Below, one piece after another: positions 1 through 5,608 of a stretch of 10,070 nt of DNA (positions within the stretch are counted from its first letter, which is position 1; each line of letters begins with the position of its first letter). Origin of the DNA: DATHNF01 sp035486285 (lineage in GTDB: Bacteria > Patescibacteriota > Saccharimonadia > Saccharimonadales > UBA4665); NCBI GenBank assembly GCA_035486285.1, contig DATHNF010000076.1, positions 1 to 10,070 on the forward strand, read 5' to 3'. Under the pieces are notes generated by a model. It ran no database searches and was not told the DNA's origin. It worked only from the letters and a program-made list of their open reading frames with translations. A program made the position numbers and the translations under genes.

Positions 1-368
1 GGAACGCGAGAATCTTCTGAACCGATAGGCGTCTGGTCGGTAATTTCTGCCAGGAAACGTAGGCCGCTGGCGCCGACCCAGCCAAGTTCTTCGTGAGATA
101 AACGACTTTGTTCGTGAGCCGTCAAACCGGCCTCGACGAACGAGATTAGTTCTGCCTGTAACATACTATTGCTCTCCGCCGGTAATAATTCAGGCGTATT
201 GAGACGTTCTTCAATCCTCGCCCACGAATCCGCAAGTTCAGCCATCGCGCCATAAGATTCGGCCATACTAAACACAGGCAGCCCAAGGCTTTCTACGGCT
301 AAACCGCCCCGCCAATGGGCTTCTGGACCAAACAATCTCGAGACTCGCTCGCCTATTCTTTCAATCAT
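1..368 (-). CDS. Hypothetical protein, N-terminal part (runs off left edge)
   Basis: Reading leftward from ATG at 368-366 the frame stays open to the window edge, giving 122 complete codons. The protein starts MIERIGERVSRLFGPEAHWR and continues as an acidic, soluble, probably helical chain rich in Glu, Ala, Leu and Ser. It has no signal peptide or membrane segment. I do not recognise the family. There is no Shine-Dalgarno sequence. An extended -10-like TGC-AATAAT lies at 386-378, nine bases before the ATG, which would give an almost leaderless mRNA, but no good -35 was found. The gene is divergent from the 98-residue orphan at 543. The long open frame and protein-like composition support a real gene. 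The start codon is less certain than the frame. Confidence 0.72.
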   Translation of the reverse strand, partial: MIERIGERVSRLFGPEAHWRGGLAVESLGLPVFSMAESYGAMAELADSWARIEERLNTPELLPAESNSMLQAELISFVEAGLTAHEQSRLSHEELGWVGASGLRFLAEITDQTPIGSEDSRV

Positions 369-399
369 AAATCAACTATTATTGCAGACAAAACCCATC

Positions 400-409
400 T
401 AGCTAGCTA
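400..409. repeat. 10-bp perfect palindrome between divergent genes
   Basis: TAGCTAGCTA is its own reverse complement. It lies between the two divergent start regions, just upstream of the -35 element at 416-421. It could be an operator for a dimeric regulator, but a 10-bp palindrome in AT-rich spacer DNA can arise by chance. Confidence 0.2.
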
Positions 410-415
410 TATTCC

Positions 416-443
416 TTGATACGCAATCATAGAATGTTATACT
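416..443 (+). promoter_or_regulatory. Sigma70-type promoter for the 543 orphan
   Basis: A -35 element TTGATA (416-421), a 16-base spacer and a -10 element TATACT (438-443) preceded by TG at 435-436 form a strong extended -10 promoter. Transcription should start near 450, leaving about 93 bases of leader before the GTG at 543. I saw no riboswitch-like fold in that leader. A weaker second pair, TTGTTC (460-465) and TATTCT (484-489), could give a shorter leader. Confidence 0.6.
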
Positions 444-542
444 TTATAAGTCAATTTTATTGTTCAAGGCCCGTATATCAACTATTCTTAGTGTATAGTA
501 AGTTTTGAGGATAGTTTTAGGCTTAATCCGAGGAGAATTATT

Positions 543-839
543 GTGGAGACTGAAGTTACTAGAGTCGAATCACTGCGAACGGTTGTGCGCGATGAACTTG
601 TCGAGGCTATAGGTGAAACAGCCGCCGCTAGAGTCAACTTAGATGCACTTAGTCATGTCAGGCCGCCCGTATATTCTGCGGCCGGTCGTGAGGCCAATGA
701 AGATTTGCGAGGTATGGTCATCATACGTTACCCCAGCGAAAAAGGACCGTGGGGAGATAGACGGTTCATCGATACACCAGCTGTCCGGGTAGTTTTAGCC
801 GCCAAACCACCATTTCGGCACAGACGGTCTCGTTTGTAA
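543..839 (+). CDS. Hypothetical 98-residue protein, GTG start
   Basis: This small soluble protein of 98 residues ends in TAA. The GTG start is chosen because AGGAG at 531-535 lies seven bases upstream, one of only two textbook Shine-Dalgarno sites in the window. The first half is acidic and helical (many Glu, Val, Ala). The second half contains Arg-Pro-rich stretches and a basic tail (FRHRRSRL, residues 91-98) that could bind nucleic acid or an acidic partner. There is no signal peptide or membrane segment. I do not recognise the family. It lies 81 bases upstream of rpmE2, which has its own promoter, so the two need not be co-transcribed. Confidence rests on the ribosome site, the upstream promoter and the open frame, not on homology. 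Confidence 0.6.
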   Translation: METEVTRVESLRTVVRDELVEAIGETAAARVNLDALSHVRPPVYSAAGREANEDLRGMVIIRYPSEKGPWGDRRFIDTPAVRVVLAAKPPFRHRRSRL

Positions 840-879
840 CATTCACTCGAAGAAATTTTCAAGAGGTTTAGGGTGGTAG

Positions 880-908
880 TTGACCAAAGGCTAACAGATG
901 TGTATACT
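880..908 (+). promoter_or_regulatory. Promoter of rpmE2, nearly abutting its start codon
   Basis: TTGACC (880-885), a 17-base spacer and TATACT (903-908) match the sigma70 consensus at five of six positions in each element. Transcription should begin near 915, only about six bases before the ATG at 921. The promoter lies downstream of an in-frame GTG at 873, so that GTG cannot be in this transcript. Confidence 0.75.
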
Positions 909-920
909 TGTAATTCGATT

Positions 921-1277
921 ATGAAGAAGAGTTTGCACCCCGATAATTACCGGCTCGTCGTGTTCGAAGACCTTAATAATGGTTTTCGTTTTTTGACGCG
1001 TTCGACTGTTGCCGCCGAAGAGACCACCAAATGGGACGACGGCAACGAATATCCCCTGATTAAGGTTCACATTACCTCTGCCTCACACCCGTTCTTCACC
1101 GGCGAAGAGCGCATCCTCGACATCGAAGGCCGCGTCGATAAGTTCAAGGCCCGGGCCGCAGCCGGCCAAGCTTCCAAAGACAAACGCGCCGCGGCTGCCC
1201 AGAAGCAATCCAAGCGCGAAACGGCCAAGATCGAAAAGGCCGAGGCCAAAGCCGAAAACACCAAACCAAAACAATAG
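921..1277 (+). CDS. rpmE2: 50S ribosomal protein L31, type B
   Basis: This is a large-subunit ribosomal protein of 118 residues. It opens with the family signature MKKSLHPDNYRLVVFED, followed by GFRFLTRST and WDDGNEYPLIKVHITSASHPF, and closes the core with GRVDKF. It lacks the CxxC zinc cysteines of type A, so it is the zinc-independent type B. After the core, at about residue 75, there is a tail of roughly 40 residues made almost only of Lys, Ala, Glu, Gln and Arg; usual type B proteins end near 80-90 residues. ATG 921 is chosen over the in-frame GTG at 873 because L31 begins MKK-x-x-HP and because the promoter (880-908) lies between the two. There is no Shine-Dalgarno. The HAD-like gene follows six bases after the TAG stop, so the two are probably co-transcribed. 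Confidence 0.93.
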   Translation: MKKSLHPDNYRLVVFEDLNNGFRFLTRSTVAAEETTKWDDGNEYPLIKVHITSASHPFFTGEERILDIEGRVDKFKARAAAGQASKDKRAAAAQKQSKRETAKIEKAEAKAENTKPKQ

Positions 1278-1283
1278 CGCCGT

Positions 1284-1907
1284 ATGGCCCAAGTTGAAAC
1301 TGCCGCCGCGTCGCCACACCTGGCTCTGATACTCGATATTGACGGCGTGCATATAGTGCCTTTCGAAAGTAGGTCAGAAGGTTACGTCCGCCATCCGCGT
1401 TTTACTTTGTCTGCCTATAATCCGGCGCATGGCCCCTGGCTCAACCGCATTTACGAGACTTCAGCCGACATATACTACATAAGCGACAGTAAAGTCTTAT
1501 CACATTGGGCGATTGGCCAATACCTTGGTGTACCTGAATTCGACTGGATTGATACAGATCATTACGCCTCGCGCAGGGCCGCCACCCGGCGGAGCCTGGC
1601 CATTACAGCGCTTTTCGGCGACCGCCCACTAGTCTGGGTTGACGACTTTATTCGGAGACCCGAAATGGCCTGGGCCCGGGAACGCAGGGACCGCGGCATA
1701 GCAACATTAGCCGTCGGAACCGATCAATACATAGGGTTGCAGCCCACGCATATGCAACACATTGATCGATGGTTCGATCGATGGGAGCAGGAACGTAGCG
1801 CCCGTGGTATACCGGCATTACCCGCCAGGCCTGAGCGAGATACTGATTTAGAAGCCAGGCACATAGAACGGGCCGATAGGTGGTTCGCCCAACTCACCAG
1901 TCAGTAA
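1284..1907 (+). CDS. HAD-like hydrolase family protein
   Basis: This 207-residue soluble protein has a haloacid dehalogenase (HAD) layout. Motif I is LILDIDGV (D18 and D20, the presumed nucleophile and acid/base). A motif II-like strand is DIYYISDS (about 62-69). Motif IV is VWVDD (D120, D121, Mg2+ ligands). The order, the WVDD motif and the closing GTDQYIGLQ segment (145-153) resemble uncharacterised HAD proteins common in Actinobacteria. The expected motif III lysine between motifs II and IV is not evident: that stretch (95-105) has several arginines and no lysine. It may therefore be a weak phosphatase or a binding protein, and the substrate is unknown. It follows rpmE2 by six bases with no Shine-Dalgarno of its own, which suggests expression from the rpmE2 promoter. 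The prfA promoter overlaps or follows its 3' end. Confidence 0.75.
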   Translation: MAQVETAAASPHLALILDIDGVHIVPFESRSEGYVRHPRFTLSAYNPAHGPWLNRIYETSADIYYISDSKVLSHWAIGQYLGVPEFDWIDTDHYASRRAATRRSLAITALFGDRPLVWVDDFIRRPEMAWARERRDRGIATLAVGTDQYIGLQPTHMQHIDRWFDRWEQERSARGIPALPARPERDTDLEARHIERADRWFAQLTSQ

Positions 1908-1918
1908 ACTCACCTCTC

Positions 1919-1927
1919 TGTTACAAT
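1919..1927 (+). promoter_or_regulatory. Extended -10 promoter of prfA
   Basis: TG-T-TACAAT (1919-1927) is an extended -10 element. No good -35 is seen at the right distance (AGTCAG at 1899-1904 is poor). The predicted start near 1934 lies about six bases before the ATG at 1940. Confidence 0.55.
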
Positions 1928-1939
1928 GAATTAAATACT

Positions 1940-2995
1940 ATGGACGACAAAGAACAACAATTACGCATCGAGCAGGCAGAACTGGATAAGCAGCTCCAAG
2001 ATCCGGCGATTTACAGCGACAAAAGTTATCCTAAACTCGCCAAGCGCAAGAGTCAGCTTGATGACCTTCTCGCCCTATTTGATGAAAAAACCAAGCTGCT
2101 ATCAGATAAGCAATCAGCCGAAGAGCTAAAGAATGGTTCAGATACCGAAATGCAAGACATGGCAGTACTCGAGATCGAAAACCTCGCTATAAAAATTGCC
2201 GCTAACGAGCAGAAACTGGTTGAAGCCTTAACTCCGCAGGATCCCAACAACGAGCGTGACGTCATCATCGAAATCAGAGCGGCTGCTGGTGGTGATGAGT
2301 CCAGCTTATTCGCTGGCGAATTATATCGAATGTACGCCCGTTGGGCTGAGAACCACCAGTACAAGATCGAGCTTATCAGCGAAAGCCCTAACGAAGTTGG
2401 CGGTTTCAAAGAAATCACCTTCGCCGTTCACGGCACTGACGCTTATAAGAACTTGAAATTCGAAGCCGGTGTCCACCGCGTCCAGCGCGTACCGGTCACC
2501 GAAAGCCAGGGCCGTGTCCATACTTCTACTGCCACTGTTGCCGTCCTCCCCGAAGCCGAAGAAACAGATATCGAAATCGATCCGAGCGACCTCCGTATCG
2601 ACGTCTATCGCAGTGGCGGTCATGGTGGTCAGTCAGTCAATACTACCGACTCGGCTGTGCGCATCACCCACCTACCCTCCGGTCTGGTCGTTTCCAACCA
2701 GGACGAAAAATCCCAGATCAAGAACAAGGCCAAGGCCATGAGTGTCCTACGCTCCCGCCTGCTACAGATGAAAATCGACGAGGAGGCCTCAGCCTTATCA
2801 GATGCCCGCAAGAAACTCATCGGCTCTGGTGACCGCTCCGAGAAGATTCGTACCTATAACTTCCCGCAAGACCGTATCACCGACCACCGCATCGGCTACT
2901 CCCGTTCCAACATCCCCGCCGCCCTAGCCGGCGACATCGACGACTTGATCGAAAAACTCCAAGCCGCCGAGCATGAACTGCTCAAACAAGCGTAA
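1940..2995 (+). CDS. prfA: Peptide chain release factor 1
   Basis: RF1 recognises UAA and UAG in the ribosomal A site and triggers release of the finished protein. The 351 residues are close to the usual ~355-360. The order is: an N-terminal helical region (1-100), the conserved RAAAGGDES (113-121), the stop-reading segment HRVQRVPVTESQGRVHTS with the PxT motif P185-V-T187, and the catalytic loop RSGGHGGQSVN with GGQ at 229-231. The Gln231 side chain is the target of PrmC, encoded downstream. The C-terminus carries the usual SEKIRTYNFPQDRITDHR segment. ATG 1940 is chosen because the sequence from there aligns with RF1 N-termini. Upstream in-frame codons overlap the HAD gene and precede the promoter. 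There is no Shine-Dalgarno. Confidence 0.96.
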   Translation: MDDKEQQLRIEQAELDKQLQDPAIYSDKSYPKLAKRKSQLDDLLALFDEKTKLLSDKQSAEELKNGSDTEMQDMAVLEIENLAIKIAANEQKLVEALTPQDPNNERDVIIEIRAAAGGDESSLFAGELYRMYARWAENHQYKIELISESPNEVGGFKEITFAVHGTDAYKNLKFEAGVHRVQRVPVTESQGRVHTSTATVAVLPEAEETDIEIDPSDLRIDVYRSGGHGGQSVNTTDSAVRITHLPSGLVVSNQDEKSQIKNKAKAMSVLRSRLLQMKIDEEASALSDARKKLIGSGDRSEKIRTYNFPQDRITDHRIGYSRSNIPAALAGDIDDLIEKLQAAEHELLKQA

Positions 2996-3006
2996 TACAG
3001 TGACTA

Positions 3007-3288
3007 CTACGCCGCTGCGGCCATAGTCTGCTCGGCGATTGCCTCGCGTTGCAAGCGGGCTTCTTGAAGCCTGGCAACGGTCAGCTCACCTCCAGCTATC
3101 AGATCAATTTGTGCAATTGACTGCATTAAGCCATGCATAGCTAGTCGCATCTCAGGCGGGCTGGAAGTTGTAGTATCCAATTCTGCCATGAATCTTCTGG
3201 CGTTTGCACCTGCTGTCTCGCTACGTAAACCAGCAACAACCTGTTCCACCGTCAGATCTCCGAAAACTTTTTCACCTGTTCTGTTCAT
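3007..3288 (-). CDS. Hypothetical 93-residue protein between prfA and prmC
   Basis: This small, soluble, largely helical protein runs opposite to its neighbours and ends in TAG 11 bases after the prfA stop. ATG 3288 is chosen because AAGGAG lies seven bases upstream, a textbook Shine-Dalgarno. The frame is open further up to 3351, but those codons fall in the promoter region. The composition is rich in Ala, Glu, Met, Leu and Arg. The last ~35 residues (from about 59) look like an amphipathic helix (IAQIDLIAGGELTVARLQEA then RLQREAIAEQ) ending in AAAA. There is no signal peptide or membrane segment. I do not recognise the family. Good promoter and ribosome sites make a real gene likely. Its position separates RF1 from the enzyme that modifies it. 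Confidence 0.7.
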   Translation of the reverse strand: MNRTGEKVFGDLTVEQVVAGLRSETAGANARRFMAELDTTTSSPPEMRLAMHGLMQSIAQIDLIAGGELTVARLQEARLQREAIAEQTMAAAA

Positions 3289-3322
3289 ACTGTAACTCCT
3301 TGTTAGCCAACTATATAAGGCG

Positions 3323-3351
3323 ATTGTAGTATATTTATACAAATTCATCAA
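3323..3351 (-). promoter_or_regulatory. Promoter of the 93-residue orphan
   Basis: On the minus strand TTGATG (3351-3346), a 17-base spacer and TACAAT (3328-3323) form a good sigma70 promoter. Start is predicted near 3316, giving a leader of about 28 bases that carries the Shine-Dalgarno. Its -35 overlaps the likely -35 region of the divergent prmC promoter. Confidence 0.6.
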
Positions 3352-3376
3352 CTTCTGTTACGGCGTGGTCTATACT
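3348..3376 (+). promoter_or_regulatory. Promoter of prmC, predicted leaderless
   Basis: The -10 element TATACT (3371-3376) lies six bases before ATG 3383, so the predicted first transcribed base is the A of the start codon. The -35 is weak (TCAACT, 3348-3353, 17-base spacer). It overlaps the -35 of the divergent minus-strand promoter. Confidence 0.55.
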
Positions 3377-3382
3377 ATCTTC

Positions 3383-4300
3383 ATGAAGGTTAAGCTATGG
3401 CTCGCACAAACTATACGTAAGCTCCAGGCTGTCGATATCGCTACAGCACGGTTGGACGCACTGGTGCTGCTGGAAGACATGACCAGCAAAGACCGGGCTT
3501 GGCTGTTAGCGCACCCGGAACATGGATTATCGTCAGCACAAGTTGCGAGGCTCGAAAAGTTGCTCAATCGACGAGTACGGCACGAGCCGTTGGCATACAT
3601 ACGCGGCAAGACAGAATTCTATGGCCGCGAATTTGTGCTCACGCCCGCCGTGCTGGAGCCACGGCCCGAATCTGAAACTATGATCGACCTGCTGAAGGGA
3701 CTACCCTGCTTTCGGCAACCTAAACCCGGCTTAGACACTCCAAAAAAGAAGAGTACCGGCAGCACCCCTGACCAGTCTGTTTCCGCACCATATTTAAACG
3801 CCGAGGTACGAATCGCAGACGTAGGCACTGGGAGCGGCGCATTGGGTGTCACAGCAAAATTAGAGCTGCCAAATAGCCAAGTTGACCTGCTAGAGATTGA
3901 TAAGAAGGCACTTGCAGTAGCCAAAAAGAATGTAGATAAATTTACACTAAACAAAAGCGCTATCTGTAGTGACCTACTGGCAGGATCACCGGCCGACTAC
4001 GACGTTCTACTCTGTAATCTACCGTACGTACCAGATAGCTATACAATTAACCAGGCGGCCACGCATGAACCACGGCTAGCCATCTTCGGCGGCCCTGACG
4101 GCCTAGATGTATACCGAAAGCTTTTCCAGCAGATCACCAAGCTATCCAAGAAGCCGTTGTATATTTTAACCGAGTCCCTCCCGCCCCAACACCAGGCCCT
4201 AGAAGCTATCGCCCAGCATCATGGCTACCACTTACTGCTAACCGACGACTTCATTCAAGTCTTTGATGGGTCTCAGCATTCTGCCAAGTGGAGTACTTGA
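3383..4300 (+). CDS. prmC: Release factor N5-glutamine methyltransferase
   Basis: PrmC (HemK) transfers a methyl group from S-adenosylmethionine to the GGQ glutamine of release factors and raises termination efficiency. Its substrate RF1 is encoded just upstream. The 305 residues contain the N-terminal helical domain (RLDALVLLEDMTSKDRAWLL), the PLAYIRGKTEFYGREF segment (69-84), EPRPESE (92-98), SAM motif I ADVGTGSGALG (145-155), the acidic LLEID (169-173) and the glutamine-binding motif as NLPY (212-215) rather than NPPY. Between EPRPESE and motif I is a longer, Lys/Pro/Ser-rich spacer (about 106-140) than usual, which accounts for a length above the typical ~280. ATG 3383 fits PrmC N-termini and directly follows the promoter; an in-frame GTG at 3365 lies upstream of the -10. 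The stop is TGA, which supports the standard code. The last 63 bases are antisense to the broken gene at 4238-4921. Confidence 0.94.
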   Translation: MKVKLWLAQTIRKLQAVDIATARLDALVLLEDMTSKDRAWLLAHPEHGLSSAQVARLEKLLNRRVRHEPLAYIRGKTEFYGREFVLTPAVLEPRPESETMIDLLKGLPCFRQPKPGLDTPKKKSTGSTPDQSVSAPYLNAEVRIADVGTGSGALGVTAKLELPNSQVDLLEIDKKALAVAKKNVDKFTLNKSAICSDLLAGSPADYDVLLCNLPYVPDSYTINQAATHEPRLAIFGGPDGLDVYRKLFQQITKLSKKPLYILTESLPPQHQALEAIAQHHGYHLLLTDDFIQVFDGSQHSAKWST

Positions 4301-4921
4301 TGAGAGGCTTATAGACAACTCAGCCAAGTTAGCTTCAATGTATTTCCGATGTATACCCTCCGGGTCAAGAATGTTTTCTTCTGCGAAACTACGTGATCGT
4401 ATGGGCGAAGCATACATGTCCAACAACTTCTCCTCGCCCCCAACGTCAAAGGCTATACCTCTTTCGAATAAATCAAGGTTGAATATGTCATTCAGGGCCC
4501 TATCTTTTGAACAAAAAACCGATGCTAACTGCCTACGTACCGCTGAGGAAACTGGCTGAGGCCATATAGTCTTGCTCCCATTGCTTGTTACATCTTCGGT
4601 TAGAATTGCTACCGCCTCATTGTCGACGACTATTTGGGCCATAAAAATGGTAGCCGTTCAGTAAGGTCTGGTACCGCCTGGGTCAGTATGCTTGCGACTG
4701 CCAGCTCTTCTGGAAGCCGCTTACGAATCGCGAAGCGGTTCGCAGGCCGGGGTATCTTAAATTCCTATCGCCACACCAGCAGTTTCCATACCTTCAAGCG
4801 CATGAAAAACAGCCAGGCTACCGGGTTCACCAATAGCATCACCGAGACTGACTTGGGCAAGCCGATCTGCATCCACCTGCTGTGTCACTTCTATCGAGCG
4901 ATCAACATACTCATAGCTCAT
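4238..4921 (-). pseudogene. Probable frameshifted gene of unknown family, about 230 codons
   Basis: Three protein-like segments follow one another on the minus strand. Segment A (4921-4757, 54 residues, starts MSYEYVDRSI) ends at TAA. Segment B (4764-4630, 44 residues, includes RFAIRKRLPEELAVASIL) lies in the next frame and has no start codon. Segment C (4642-4238, 134 residues, starts MAQIVVDNEAVAILTEDV) returns to the frame of A. One base too many near 4760-4767 and one too few near 4643-4647 (a run of five T on the minus strand) would explain this as a single ~230-residue protein. Segment C runs 63 bases antisense into prmC, unlike a normal neighbour. The alternatives are two small genes (A and C) or assembly errors in a real gene. 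I do not recognise the protein; it looks soluble and acidic. The opposite strand gives Ser/Arg-rich, less protein-like translations. Confidence 0.5.
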
Positions 4922-4925
4922 TTGT

Positions 4926-4956
4926 ACTATATTAAAACTTTTTATTAAAAATACAA
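4926..4956 (-). promoter_or_regulatory. Possible promoter of the broken gene
   Basis: On the minus strand TATAGT (4931-4926) lies four bases before ATG 4921, with TTGTAT (4956-4951) 19 bases upstream. The spacer is long and the DNA is AT-rich, so this is a weak call. It would give a leaderless transcript, as at prmC. Confidence 0.3.
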
Positions 4957-4976
4957 ACTATTCTACTCATTTACAG

Positions 4977-5005
4977 TTGCGGAGCTATCGGTAATTCGTT
5001 AGAGT
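4977..5005 (+). promoter_or_regulatory. Likely promoter of the 198-residue orphan, leaderless
   Basis: TTGCGG (4977-4982), a 17-base spacer and TAGAGT (5000-5005) form a moderate sigma70 promoter. The -10 ends six bases before ATG 5012, so the predicted first base is the start codon itself. A GAGG at 5006-5009 sits only two bases from the ATG, too close for a normal ribosome site. Confidence 0.45.
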
Positions 5006-5011
5006 GAGGGT

Positions 5012-5608
5012 ATGAGTAACCCTGATATTCGTAATAGCATACAGATTTCTCCATCGGACGGTCCGTATGTTGAGCGCTACAGGTTTACTGGCCTAGGACC
5101 TCACCCTGAGGATCCGATCGGTGAACCTGCTTTTGACCAACTGTACGATCTGGCAGCCAATATTAATAGCGATGCCGGTATAACCAGCGACTGGCAAGCT
5201 GTCCACGCCTATAGCGATCAGCGAGGTACTGAACCAGCCATTAGCATCGCCTGTAATACGCTAGGGAATCCTGACCATAAGTCAGTGTACTTCTGGTTGG
5301 CCGGTGGCGGCTTTTCAACCGTCTTCTCTCTACGAAACGACTGCGCTGAACGAGTATCAATGATAGCTGGCGTTGACCCCGTAATCTCTACTCTAGTGTG
5401 CGGTACATATAGCATTAGCGAGAAGGACAGCCTCTCCCCGCTTGTTATGGAAGCTCAACTATCGGAGACAGCGCTGCTCAGCTTGTATTCACTTATCGCG
5501 CAACGGTCGAGCGAAGGGCGCTTTCGGCAAGAACCTACTATTCATCATATTTATTCTGCTGGCGGCCAAGCCGCCACGAGTCAAGAAGCCGTACTCGTCC
5601 AGGCCTAA
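5012..5608 (+). CDS. Hypothetical 198-residue protein
   Basis: This soluble protein has 198 residues, no signal peptide and no clear membrane helix. The composition is balanced and typical of a folded globular domain, with alternating beta-like stretches (EPAISIACNT, KSVYFWLAGGGFSTVFSL, ISTLVCGTYSI) and a helical stretch near LSETALLSLYSLIAQRS (150-166). Three cysteines (81, 111, 130) show no metal-binding spacing. I do not recognise the family and assign no function. The start is ATG 5012, directly downstream of a possible -10 element. The TAA stop (5606-5608) overlaps the TAG stop of convergent htrA (5607-5605) by three bases, so no room is left for a terminator between them. Confidence 0.7.
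   Translation: MSNPDIRNSIQISPSDGPYVERYRFTGLGPHPEDPIGEPAFDQLYDLAANINSDAGITSDWQAVHAYSDQRGTEPAISIACNTLGNPDHKSVYFWLAGGGFSTVFSLRNDCAERVSMIAGVDPVISTLVCGTYSISEKDSLSPLVMEAQLSETALLSLYSLIAQRSSEGRFRQEPTIHHIYSAGGQAATSQEAVLVQA

Noticed and set aside
873..920. GTG start at 873 for L31 (16 extra residues)
   Set aside because: L31 begins at MKK-x-x-HP, and a strong promoter (880-908) lies inside the proposed extension.
1880..1939. Upstream in-frame start for prfA at 1880
   Set aside because: It overlaps the HAD gene, adds residues not seen in RF1 and lies before the extended -10 element.
3010..3022. GC-rich inverted repeat after prfA as a terminator
   Set aside because: The GCCGC/GCGGC arms leave a loop of about one base and no U tract follows; it is part of the alanine-rich end of the minus-strand gene.
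3289..3351. N-terminal extension of the minus-strand 93-residue protein
   Set aside because: The added codons cover the promoter and leader; AAGGAG is correctly spaced for ATG 3288.
4263..4559. Plus-strand frame of 98 residues overlapping the end of prmC
   Set aside because: It starts inside prmC in another frame, has no ribosome site or promoter and mirrors the more protein-like minus-strand segment C.
4634..4948. Plus-strand frame of 104 residues
   Set aside because: Its Ser/Arg/His-rich translation is not protein-like, and two minus-strand frames over the same DNA read better.
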